DNA from: Blasia pusilla
Taxonomy: Eukaryota; Marchantiophyta; Marchantiopsida; Blasiales
Length of the DNA: 64,000 nt
Direction of reading: 5' to 3'
Assembly (NCBI GenBank): GCA_050084515.1
Contig: CM114275.1
Location: 11,656,001 to 11,720,000, forward strand
Under the pieces are notes generated by a model. The model did no database searches. It had not been told where the DNA came from and was given only the letters and a program-made list of their open reading frames with translations. Within the stretch, counting starts at the first letter, position 1. Every line of letters begins with the position of its first letter. Shown here piece after piece: positions 33,345 through 44,345 of this stretch. The position numbers and the translations under genes are program-made.

Positions 33345-34883
33345 GCATTCTTTTTGGTATTTGGGTTTGTGGTTGAGTCTTAGATTTCCCTTGCGGCTGT
33401 AGTGAATCTCTGAGAATAGGGCTGTTAAGGTTTATACTTTATACTTAGAAATGTCTGTAGGTAGAACCAACAATATCCACAAACTTCGTAGGGTGGTGAT
33501 ACGTCATTTATTTGATAGAGAGCGGACCAAAAAGCTGGGCATCATAACGGAGCCTGCTTTTAACATACAGTAGGAGAACTCTGAATGGGTGATGTCTCAA
33601 CGAGTATATCCACCTGTCTTCTCTACGACCCTTGAAACATCTCTAGATTTGATTCTATGCAGTTCAAAATTTCATAGATAATACACTCATGAGTGGCATC
33701 TCTTACTTACGTGCTGCCGTCGGAGGATAAATATCCTTCTATCTTACTGCAATAAATATCGTGAACTCACTTACTTTACAAAATTAGTCGAAAGTAATCA
33801 TGGGTGAATGGAAATTGTAATCACTTTCTACTTTTACCGAGAGATTTATCTCACCTCAAGATGTGATGTGGTACATTCGAGATGTGGTACTCAAATGTAC
33901 CTTACCTCAAATAACGGTAAGAAAAGCGACTATATGGCGCCAGAACTTAAACCTAGAAGTCGTTGGAGGGGCATAGTATATCAAAGCCCCTCAAAATCTA
34001 TTCCCCGTGGGAGTATATTCCTAATATAGTTCTTTGGAGTTCAGATTGACTTTCATTATCTGACAACTCCGATGGAAGATGGGACCAAGAATACTTGTGT
34101 TAAATGTCAATGAAGTAATTATGTAATAGCCATTAGAGTACTCTGTTTCAGACTTTTGTGGCCAAAGCCGCGGGACCTTCTCAAACCTAAACAAATTATT
34201 TTAAGTGAGCCCACCCAAAGAGGTTTTTTTTTTGTATTATACCACTCTGATTATACTCAATTTTAAGTCTTCAGTCTTAATTTGACTAGTTTTTAATCTG
34301 ACACTTGGCAATAGTTGATAGGTTAGGTTTATCTCATACTCTCCTTTCTTAACAACGTAACTAGCTAACATGCTTATGAATATAAAATGGTTTTTATAAG
34401 ATAACTAGGAAGAAAAATGGAGGATGCTAGTTGTTGAAGACCGGTGGATTTCGGGAGGTTCTACCCACTTCTCCCATCCAATCATTTGTCACTCCCGTGA
34501 ACCTATTATTTCATCCAATAATACCACTTCTCTTCCCCAAAGATTTTTGTTTCTTCAAACCTCTATAACATGCGACCTTGACGGATAAAGTAGTATCATG
34601 TTGCTATTTTCTCTTACTAGTAAGAATGCTCGTGTGATGCATCGGCATCTCACGAGCATTACGATTGATTGAGAATGATAGGAAGACAATCGCAAGATAC
34701 TCATCCTTCATTCTAACTAACTAATAAATTACGTAGTTGATACCTAACCTGATGCTAACGTAGTCACGCCGACACGAATGTACCACGCACGGGGGACTAC
34801 TCCCATGCCTTGTCACACACAAGTTATCCAGTTAAGAGGAGACGAAAATTGGAGCGATGTCCTATTGTGATTGTTCAAAAGAA
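33345..34883. other. Intergenic region downstream of CPN20, with one hairpin
   Basis: No supported gene. A 16-bp-arm hairpin (one mismatch, 4-bp loop) lies at 34625-34660 and reads AATGCTCGTG outward on both strands. The rest is A/T-leaning intergenic sequence. Confidence 0.45.
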
Positions 34884-34972
34884 ATGGCTATGGTGTGTGC
34901 GTTGTCTCCTCGCTCTCTTCTCTCGTTCTGTGTGCTTCTCTCTTCTTCTCTTGCTTCGTCTTCGTACTGCGC
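34884..34972 (+). CDS. Possible first exon with signal peptide
   Basis: An ATG at 34884 opens a frame encoding MAMVCALSPRSLLS and then a Ser/Leu-rich hydrophobic stretch ending SSYC. The coding run stops exactly at GC|GTAAGTG, a consensus 5' splice site at 34973. This has the form of a signal-peptide first exon. I could not identify the next exon; a candidate segment FEAFLLQPPVGNIW at 35056-35100 is unsupported. It may be a broken or chance exon. Confidence 0.28.
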
Positions 34973-35445
34973 GTAAGTGTGCTTACCAAGTATCACCTGG
35001 CACATATCCCCACCTTTTCTCTCCGTGTCTCACCTGTGGAATGGAAAGATGAGAATTTTGAGGCGTTCCTTCTGCAACCTCCTGTAGGAAACATTTGGAA
35101 GTAGCTCTGGGAAGATCACTGACCGGGCGGGAAATATTTTTTTGACTCTTTGACGGATTGGATGAAAATTTTACGTAGACTATGTAAATTTTGAATGAAA
35201 GTGATTCACCTTCGTAATTGGAGTCTCTCGGATCCGCTCATGTTGCGTCCAATGTGATAGGCATTGTGTTGTCTTAGAGTAAGTAAGTGACGGTTATTTT
35301 GATCTTTTTGCCTCCGCGATCGAGGGGTTGCACTCTGTGGTTATATCATGCGTGCGAGTTGCGAAAGAGGTTTCGCTCATGTGGAGATGGAAATTGGACT
35401 GTAGTGGATTACCATTCCGGATGGTTGGGTTGGGGTTTTTATCTT

Positions 35446-35847
35446 CTATTGCAGGTTGAAAGCTTTATGGCACAAACTTGCTCTGCAGAGACTCCCAATC
35501 GCCTCCTCGAAAGCTTCGAAATTGGGCCATAACCTCTCTATGGCCAACCTTCCCCCCCCCCCGGCCTGGGTATAACGAAGACACCAACGTGGAAGGAGAA
35601 GTAGTAGATACCACGAGAGCTCATCCATAGGATCAAGTGCAATCCTAGATAAGGGAAGGAGGAAAGCCTGGCGGAGCTCATCCCGAATGGCATGGGGGAT
35701 CCTATGAAACAACCTCGGGCAGGGAAAACGGGTCTCAAAGAGGCCTATGATGCTGCCAAGGTGGGACCTCAACCACTCCCATGCCTTGGGAGGGGACGAT
35801 GATGCATGAAGCACCGATGAGCATCCATGGTCGACTGGAGGAATCAC
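35446..35847 (-). pseudogene. Leader fragment of the RT element family
   Basis: The minus-strand frame includes LFHRIPHAIRDELRQAFLLP, then LSRIALDPMDELSW and LLLLPRWCLR. It parallels the leader of the RT element at 4900-5045 (PLERL, then W and LLLFL). The reverse transcriptase core is missing. The fragment lies between members of the ~112-bp tandem repeat. A run of 10 C residues interrupts the sequence near 35560. Confidence 0.5.
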
Positions 35848-35955
35848 CCATCCAAATCTATCAAAGTCAGGATGTTTAGCCTCTAAGTGGTTATGAATTA
35901 TTGTTTAATGATGGGTGGACTTCCCCCTTCTCTTTAGACAGATAGACTAAAGTGG

Positions 35956-36300
35956 ATTGTAATTGTCGAAGATCTAGCAACAGTTGGAGTTTAATTCCAC
36001 TATCAGCAATCCGAAAGCTTTTCCGTAGCGGTGGACAGCCATCCCTTGGCTGATGAGGCTCCCATAGATTGCAATTCTGGATGGTCCAACTAATGTTTGA
36101 GTTTCATTGCAGTGTCTGCAGTTTGAAAGCCGTACTGTAACGGCGGACAGACATCCCTTGTGTGATTAGATTGTAGCTGATTGCAAATGGGGAAGATTTG
36201 GCAGGAGTCGGAGTCCAATGTACTCACCGTAAGCATCTGATAGCTCCACTGTGACGAAGGACAAGACATTCGTCGTCTGATTGGGCAACAATAGATTTCA
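35956..36300 (+). repeat. Tandem repeat of ~112 bp, three diverged copies
   Basis: Units beginning near 35956, 36069 and 36181 share GATTG(T/C)AA at the start, a CCGAAAGC/TTGAAAGCC block and GGACAGACATCCC-like motifs. A partial fourth unit may lie at 35385-35470, separated from the others by the RT fragment. No protein reading is preserved in all copies. Confidence 0.55.
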
Positions 36301-38310
36301 ATTGTCTGATACCCAAGAAGAGTTGGCACAAGTATGGAGAGGTTTCAGCAAATTGATTTATTGCATCCTGGTTTGAACTTGGAGGTTAGATAAGGCAAGC
36401 ATATAAAAATAGGTTTAATTTTGAAAACGGGAGGGGAAAAAAAGGGACATTTTCAATAAGGGCTGGCTTCATGAGCATTTTTTTTTACAATCTAGTTAAT
36501 CTGCAATATACTAGGGGAAGAGGGATAATGCTCACTTTTCAATAGAGGAGGGGAAAAGAGAAATAGATAAATTTGCAACGAAGGAGGATTCCCTAAGGAA
36601 TGTTTTTCTAAACATATTTAATATAAAATTTGAATTTAAATTGGGGGAGGCAAAGGAGAGAGAAAGGGACAAATTTTCAACAAGGTAAGGCTTTACAAAG
36701 ATATTGAAATGTTTTAGATTTTAATGGGGAATGGAAGGAAAGAAAGGGAAGAAATTTTCAGGGGATAATGAATTGATTAACCTTCCTTCAACCCTCTCTT
36801 GCCTCTAGAAAGGGATAATTGGATGAGGAAGAGAGTTATGAGACATATGAAAATAACCAACTCATTGTATTGGGCTAGAGAAACTACTATAGTTGTACCC
36901 ACTTTGCAAGTCGTGGGAACCGCAACTAAGTAGTAAGAGTGTTGCATTGAAATTGCAATTTTGCAAGTCCTACACTCGCAATTAACTCGCAAACTTCAAG
37001 AATAGACTCACCAATTATGGCAAAAGCATGACTCAAAAAATTTAATTTGTTCCACTTGTAGTTTAGTCATACTTTAGTTGCACAAGTCTCGCCAGGTGTA
37101 CTCACAAAATTTTTTGAAGCTTTTGCAAGTCATTTGGGGATGTTTACAAGTTTGAGCAGTCACAAAAAATTGACTTGTAGCTCACTTGAAAAATAGTAAA
37201 AAAAATTGCCCAAAAAAACACAAAAATGATCCAAATAATGGTTTTTTGCCCTTAAAAATTGATTTTTTTCTCCTCTTCCATTCAATTTGGACTCATTTTT
37301 TGGATCCAAGGGGGATTTAACTCCTTCCAATTTTTCCTTAGAGGTGGACCTTTTTTTCCCGATCATATTGTTATATTTTAAAATCAAGAATTGGAAAAAA
37401 AACATAGAATATGATGAACCTCACTTATCTACATGTTTTTCAAAGTATTTGATTGACTAATAGTGCAATAATGCACACACTTGCAATTAAAACATTAGTA
37501 GAGTTGTATGATATGTTGGTAAGTAGATGTTGTAAACCCTAAGATTCATAATTGATTTTTGGGAGGAGACGGTTTCCTATTACTAAAGATGGAAGTAATT
37601 ATAAGATGATGGTTACTGGTTAGATGAACCAACTAGCCATTTGATTTTTGTGTAGAGGGGTGATCCGAAAGGAGATATGATGACTACATTAGAGATATTT
37701 TTATGATAGTATTTGCCATCCAAGAGAGTTTTTGGAGGGAAATACACAAGGACGTTCCTATAGCAAAAAATCCCATGAAGAGACAAACCATGATAAATGG
37801 ATGTTCCCATAGTGATGACACCCCTCAATCATTTTGGGGTACAAATATCAAGTTATATAGGAGTAAAGATAAGCGTATGAGACAAGCATGGATCGAGGCC
37901 TTTGTTCCGAAGTATGAGTAGCTTGTAGTCTTGGATACCATATCCATTGTATGATAGTGTCCCAAAGAGAGTGTGAGAGTGTTTAATCTCTTTGTAGGGA
38001 TGAGCATGGGATTGGATATAGTGTTATAAGCTAACATATGGGTAAATTGGTATCTATAAATTGAGAGAGACGAAATTTCATGATGAATTTCATTACATCG
38101 TATGGCAAGGTTGGTCCAAAAATATTATCAATTTTTATTGGTATTGGTAGTATGTAGGGTGCCGACATACATTACTCTTGGATGTTTCGTTATTAGGGGT
38201 GTCACATCTTTTGCGGCGAGTCAATGAGTATCCATAGATTGCCTTTGGTGAGGTTGGAGGACATACTCAAGAGGTTGGGGATGAACTACTAAGAACTAGG
38301 GTAACTTGAG
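36300..38310. other. AT-rich region without a supported gene
   Basis: Short frames only. Poly-purine patches (GGGGAAAAAAAGGG type) occur at 36430-36760, and A/T runs at 37150-37410. Nothing here matches a known element by eye. Confidence 0.45.
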
Positions 38311-38460
38311 AGAACATATATCCCCTTATTTTGGGCTTATTTGGATTCATATTGAGGAATTTATTACTTTAAGTAAGTTCCTATTGTAAGTATAGTTGCC
38401 TTTCTATTTGGGAAAGTGGTCCTCAACCTACTATTACAAGTCAAGAGCCAAGGAAGTGAA
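38310..38460 (+). repeat. Repeat shared with 63690-63850
   Basis: Both places read GGCT(T/C)ATTTGGA, CATATTGAGGAA and GTCAAGAGCCAAGGA in the same order and orientation. The two copies diverge right after this block. At 38460 the sequence then enters a phosphatase-like coding fragment. Confidence 0.6.
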
Positions 38461-38578
38461 GTGTGTGGACTACACAAGAATAGACAAAAATGTAATTGTG
38501 GGATCCCAACCGCAAAGCAAGGATGATATCAAGAAATTTTTTCTGCAAGAAGGGTCCATTACGAGCTTTAATCTCTAG
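38396..38578 (+). pseudogene. LSF2/SEX4-like phosphoglucan phosphatase fragment
   Basis: Within a 60-residue frame, DYTRIDKNVIVGSQPQSKDD followed by IKKFFLQEGSITSFNL matches the start of the dual-specificity phosphatase domain of plant LSF2 and SEX4. These plastid enzymes dephosphorylate starch glucan. The related Arabidopsis motif, from memory, is YTLI-x4-IVGSQPQ followed by LNLQ. Here a stop codon falls where the conserved Gln after FNL should be, and homology ends. The catalytic HCxAGxGR loop is not found downstream. Because the upstream flank is a dispersed repeat, the fragment may have been captured by a mobile element, or it is a decayed gene copy. Confidence 0.55.
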
Positions 38579-39479
38579 AACAATGTGCGTCGGCTGTGCA
38601 AGTAATCGCCAATTGAACCATGTGGTGAGTCTATGGCATGCTATAAAGAGGATAATGGTCGGCTTTCACATTCACCTTTGCTTGAACTCCACGATTAGAC
38701 ACAACGATCTCTTGGATGAACCCCTTGTAATGCACAAATGCGAGTCTCGATTGACCATTTTTACCGCACTCAAAAGTTCAAACATCGCTTCGAAAATTTT
38801 TTTTTAAGAGTTTTGTAGGGAAGAAATTACCCTTACACAGATTCTCCTTATGGTCGTTGCTTGCGATTACAGTTTTCTTGCCACACCCTTCTACGCTTCC
38901 ACATCCTCCTCCGCTCGTAGCTGCTACACTTTCGCTGCGATTCTAGCATTTCCACTTGCTCCACCGTCAGAATAGATCAGTCGATTCACTTCCGCCTCTC
39001 CCTTCTTCAAAGTAGAGAAGATAACTACATTTATATGCTCTCAAGAAGCCTCCAAGCCTAACAAGTGTCGGCCTTGAACAAGATGCACTTTATTACAAAC
39101 ACGTAGAGCAAGGATTGCCCCTCCATGAACGCAAAAAATAAAATTAGATCAGATAAAGATTGCCCCTTCCTAGACACAAAAATTCAAATCAAACTAGACT
39201 TACAATCAACCAACCAAACCTCGGTATAAGTCGGGAAACCAAAATAGGGTCCCTTACCGTAACAATAGATTATTTTAAAGGGTATCCAGGCTTCACTTCT
39301 TATAGCCATCATGCCTCTTTTTTTTTTCTCTTTTTCCTTTCCACACATAGTAACCCCCCCTATTATGTCACTATTTTGTCTTAATGTGCATATAGGGTTG
39401 GCTATTATAATATAGATTATATGGATAGGAAGATGCACAGTATTCTTGGGTTGAACCCTAAAGATTGAATAGATTGTGC
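38579..39479. other. No supported gene
   Basis: Short frames without motifs. A G/C-mixed, CTTC-rich stretch lies at 38860-39010 and a poly-T patch near 39315. I see no recognisable element. Confidence 0.4.
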
Positions 39480-42428
39480 ATTTTGAAGATAGTCGAGAAG
39501 TCGTTAAAGGAAAAATTATGTTTAGTCTCCCCAAGTGTATATCATCTCCCTAGGAACCCTCTTTCCCAAGCCTTCCTCGATTTTTGCAAGTAATTCGCTT
39601 GTATTGGATCTCGTTGGTCAATTCCTTAAGATACATCCCAAATGATACTTTAATTCAAAGGTGAAACACAACCAAACACACATTATGGTTAGTTCCTTCT
39701 TCATGAACTTGAGCAGATAGGGAGGGAAAGTGGCCTTTATAAGTACTTCTGGAGTTCTCCATGGAAAGCCCACTTTCCCCATTCTCCCCCTTGGGCCCTT
39801 GATTTTGGCCATGAACTCAAACATGGTTTGCGACTTGTGGACATGCGTTTGACTGGCTATCCCTCAAGATGGCTTGACGGAGGCTTCATGCATATCCTGC
39901 AACTCTCAACTCCCCAACCACAACTTGGAGTAGATGCATGTTTCGTGTGTCTCATGCCTAGTGCCCATCTTGACTCTTTTCGTTTGATGTCTCATGGTTT
40001 TTTTGCTGCCCATTTCCTTTTGTGATTAGTCTCGTGATATCTCGCTTGTCTTGGCTACTTACATATTCCTTGCTCCTGATCTTGACTTGCAGGTTGGCTC
40101 AAAGGTCTCACACCTTGCTTGCCTTGCCCTTATTCTTGTGAGTAACTACACCCCTTTCTTGTCTAAGGCTGGTCTCAAGGAGGATGTGCGTCTTGTCTAG
40201 TGTTAGTCCCACGGGCAATTTTGCCATATTTCATAGTCTTGTGACTAGTTAGTCTAGATTCCAAATTTGGAGGGTTATACTAAAGTCTTTCCTCCTTAGG
40301 CCCATCGTTGTAGAGTTTACCCTCTACTTCACCTAGCTTCATCCCGAAGCACTCCCGACCTTCAACTTTGCAAGCAAAAGACTTAGATTAAGTCACAAAG
40401 ACTCAATTGATTGTGTGATCTGTAAGTAGCTGAGAAGGTGCCAAGTGTTGATCAGATTGAGTCTCCTCAAGTACATAGCGTCTCCCAAGGAATCCTCTTT
40501 CCCAATCCTTGACCAATCTCCCCAAGTTTCTCAACTAAACCCGAGCGCATCAATTAATTCAGATTTTTTGAATAGACGCGGGCCGAGCCCGAGTCTACGT
40601 TGTAGATATGGTGGGATATGGGAACCCAAGCCCACACAGACATAAGTCCATGAATGTGGGCATGTCCATGCTTGGATTTCCAACCCAAGGTGCATCATAA
40701 TACACCTTGAGAACCGTGGTGATTGCGCAACATTGGGATGCTTTGAGGTATGCGACTATCCGGGAAGTGGTTATCGATCGACAATCCGGAGGTTTCATCG
40801 GGGAGACTATGTCTACTTGCAACAAATGGCATCTAAAATGTTGGATGTGACCAAAAGATGGAGTGTCTTGAGTGTATGAGATGTCTTGCCATATGGTGTT
40901 CTCTTATTGGAGGCATGCCATGGTTTGGAAGTACCATGTGTATAACTGTGCGCCATGTCACCTTCTAACATTGACGGTACATTTGATCCAAGCTTAGCAA
41001 TAGTTCTTGCAAGCTGGAGTTGTATGTTTTGTGGTTCTACCCATGGTGTAAACAACATGGTAGTCTACGATGGATGTTCTAGAGGATGATATATGGCATG
41101 TCTCACGCCACCTCTCACTAGGGTTTCTCAAGGATAATGGATATGCCCCATATGTACATAGAGTAGATAATAGGTAGTTATAGATTTTGACTTGTCCCTG
41201 TGACATGGATGACAAGAAGGCAACTAACGATGCGGCCACATGAGCACCCAAAATTTGTTGCTCTTAACAACATAGAGATGTATGTCATGGTAGGTAGAGA
41301 TAGATGGCTATCTGGAGTTAGAGGGATCTAACCACCAGCTAGGGAGGAGATTGGAGATATTTTGGTACTTGATCATCTCAATGTTTAGATGTCATGAGTT
41401 AGTATGGTATCTTGTGTGTTTGTGTGTGCGTTCGGTGACAACGATGTATATTGTGTAGCAATGTGTACGCACATGATACCCCAAACCCTCATCCTGATTC
41501 GATAACTCATAGAATTCACATATAATCTCAAAGTCTTAAGGGTGATCGGGCCCAGTAGGTTCATTATCCATATCCCTCAACCCTCCCTTATCCCGAGTAA
41601 ATCAAGATCCATGACCTTCTTTCTATCCCTATGGGACTTGTCCCCATTTTTTGCCATGCTGATCGCTGACAGCAAAATCACCGACTAATCATAGCCTATC
41701 CGGCATGGTTGTACAAAAATGAACAAGTACTTCCCTAAGACAGACATTTACATACACGTCTTGATATATCCACGGACATTGATTGCAAGAGGTGGAGCCC
41801 ACACTTATCATTAATGATGGAAGGTATGACAAGGGCAAGTTGGGCAACAAGGGGGGAGGAAGTGAAGATGAAGGGTGGAAGAAATAGGAAAGTATGGAAC
41901 ACAAAAGCAAGTAGGAGGAATGAGAAAGAAGAGGAAGGTGGGGCCTACATGGATAAGTTCTTACATAAGACGGATGTAAGTCCACAAACATGAACATGTC
42001 CGAAAATACATATGTTGTCCTGTATGCAACCTTGGTATTGGGTGATTTTCTCTAATATCACATCGTAGATTACATCCTTTATCTCACCTAGCTTAACCTC
42101 AAAGCTCTCTTGACCTTAGCTTTGCAAGCAAAAGACTTAGTTGGAGTCCCAAAGACTCAAGGGGTTGCGCGTTTTGTAGGTTGTCGAGAAGCGGCCAAGT
42201 GCTGATCGGGTTGAGTCCTTCCAAGTGTGTAGCATCTCCCTAGGAAGCCTCTTCCCTAATCCTTGACTAGTCTCCCCAATTCTCTTGCCTAAATCGAAGC
42301 ACATGGTTCATTGGTCAAGGTACGTCCCTTAGCTCAAACTTGAAATACAACCAAATATGAATTAAGGTTAGTTCTTAATTCAATGGCTTGAGCGCGTAGA
42401 GAGGGAGAGTTTCCCCCTCATAGATACT
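39480..42428 (+). repeat. Unclassified repeat family, three copies
   Basis: Related segments occur at about 39480-39760, 40310-40545 and 42060-42428, all in the same orientation. Shared blocks include GCAAGCAAAAGACTTAG, AGCATCTCCCTAGGAA-like and GGTTAGTTC. The third copy is split by a solo LTR and resumes at 43005. The intervening 40545-42060 shows no supported gene. No coding domain is recognised; it could be LTR or non-coding sequence of an unknown element. Confidence 0.5.
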
Positions 42429-43004
42429 TGTGATACCCAAAATTTTTTACTTTTGAAGTCCTCATGGAATGGTCCGAGCAAGGGAGTAGTACCCTCTTGA
42501 GCTTGTATAACACTTTGAAGCTTTCTCATTCTTGATGGGGTAGTAAAGTACTCATTCCTTCATTCTGATGTGCGATGCTTATGTCTAAGTATTCTTTTTG
42601 GGTCTACAGAGTGAAGAGTGAATCAGGCGAACTTTTCTCATCAATGGAAAAATCAACATGGAGTTGTAGGAAATCTTTGTGACAGAGAGTAGCCTGCCAA
42701 GACGGATTGAGTTCCGATAGTAAGAGAAGCCAACTTTCTTGTTGAGATCTCTGTGAGGTTTCTTGATGTCGAGAGGAAATCTACCTGAGCGTGTTGTCAA
42801 CTCCACTAGTGAGAATTGAGAAAAGAAACCTTGGTACTAAGAAAGATTTGAAGATATTGATAAGATATATATATTGAATATAAATTATTCATACCTAAAT
42901 ACAAATATTACAACAGAATTGTAATTTGAAACTCTCTTTTCATCAAACAATAATCCTCTTGGGGATCGAAATCAGTAAATGATTGTAAAATTGAAACTCT
43001 TACA
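42429..43004 (+). mobile_element. Solo LTR of family B with 5-bp target duplication
   Basis: It starts TGTGATACCC at 42429 and ends CTTACA at 43004. The 5 bases before it (42424-42428) and after it (43005-43009) are both ATACT. It matches the LTR at 51013-52245 but lacks the ~650 bp after ACTTTTGAAG, so it is a short or internally deleted variant of 576 bp. No internal element sequence adjoins it. Confidence 0.88.
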
Positions 43005-43194
43005 ATACTTCTAGAGTTCTCCAATCTTGATTGATGTGTCTTTGTTGTTCATGCTCTTTCTTCTCTTTCTTCATTTTTTCTCCAATTCTCTTTATTCTTT
43101 TTCCCTCTTCCGTGGCATTCGTGTTCTTCCTTCAATTCCTTTCCTTGTCATCCTGCCCCCTATTAAAAAAATAGGTCTTTTTTTTCTTCATGTA

Positions 43195-44345
43195 TACAAC
43201 CCGTCAAAATTGGCAAGTAACATTGGCCAGTCCGGCATGAAAAATCCATGTGCAACCCGTTGGATTCCGATGGCTTGCAAGAAGTGTCTACAGAAAAAGG
43301 TCCGCAACCTGTTGAAATCTGACGGGTTGCAAGTGTAAGGCATCCCATGAACCTCTTACTGCAACCAGTCGGATTCCAACGGCTTGCAAGAAGTGTCGTC
43401 AGACGAAGGTCTGCAACCTGTTGGAATTGGACTGACCAATGTTGCAAGTAACATTGGCCAATACGGCATGGAAAATCCATGTGCAACCCGTTGGATTCCA
43501 ATGGCTTGCAAGAAGTGTCGACAAAAAAAATGTCTGCAACCTGTCAAAATCCGATGGCTTGCAAGTCAAAGGCATCCCATGAACCTCTTACTGCAACCAG
43601 TCAGATTTTGACGGCTTGCAAGAAGTGTCGACAGAAAAAGGTCTACAACCTGTCAAAATCCGACGGCTTGCAAGTCAAAGGCATCCCATGAACCTCTTAT
43701 TGCAACCAGTCGGATTCCGACGGCTTGCAAGAAGTGTCGCCAGACGAAGGTCTGCAACCTCTTGGAATCCGACGGGTTGCAGTTAACTTGCACTCATGCA
43801 ACATGTCGGAATCCGATGACTTGCAGACTGATGCAAGCTGTCGGAATCCGACAAGTTGCAAAATTAGTTAACTCGCACCCTTGCAACCAATAAGCTTTCG
43901 GGAACCGATGACTGGTAGTATGATGCAAGCTCTCAAAATCTGATGCATTTTAGGCTGATGCACCTTGGAATCCGTCGAAAATTGATGATTTTCAGACTTA
44001 GTATACTTTCTTACTTGCAACTTGCAATCCGTCGAGATCCGACAGGTAGCAGACTGATGCAATGTGTCGGGTTCCAACGGGTTGCACAATTAGGCAACGT
44101 GTCGGGTTCCGACAGGTTGCACACTCAAGCAACGTGTCGGGTTCCGACGGGTTGCACACTCAAGCAACCAGTCGTATCCGACAGGTTTCTTGGCTTTTGA
44201 GATTTGGAATCCCTATAGTTCTGACCGGTTGCAGACTGATGCAACCTTTCAAGTTCCGACGGGTTGCACACTAAAGCAACCAGTCGTATCCAACGGGTTG
44301 CTTGGATTCTCAAGTTCGGAATCCCTATCATTTTGACGGGTTGTA
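43195..44345. repeat. Palindromic repeat array 4 (more than 15 units)
   Basis: Units start near 43252, 43303, 43361, 43412, 43482, 43535, 43593, 43645, 43703 and 43754, mostly alternating 51-53 and 58 bp. This indicates a ~109-bp dimer that was itself copied; flanking blocks such as AAGAAGTGTCG and GGCATCCCATGAACCTCTTA recur. From 43798 to 44345 the units diverge and tighten to about 40 bp spacing (44056, 44094, 44134). The array lies beyond the GTGAGTT donor of Mutator-like copy C, in the equivalent intron. Confidence 0.9.
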
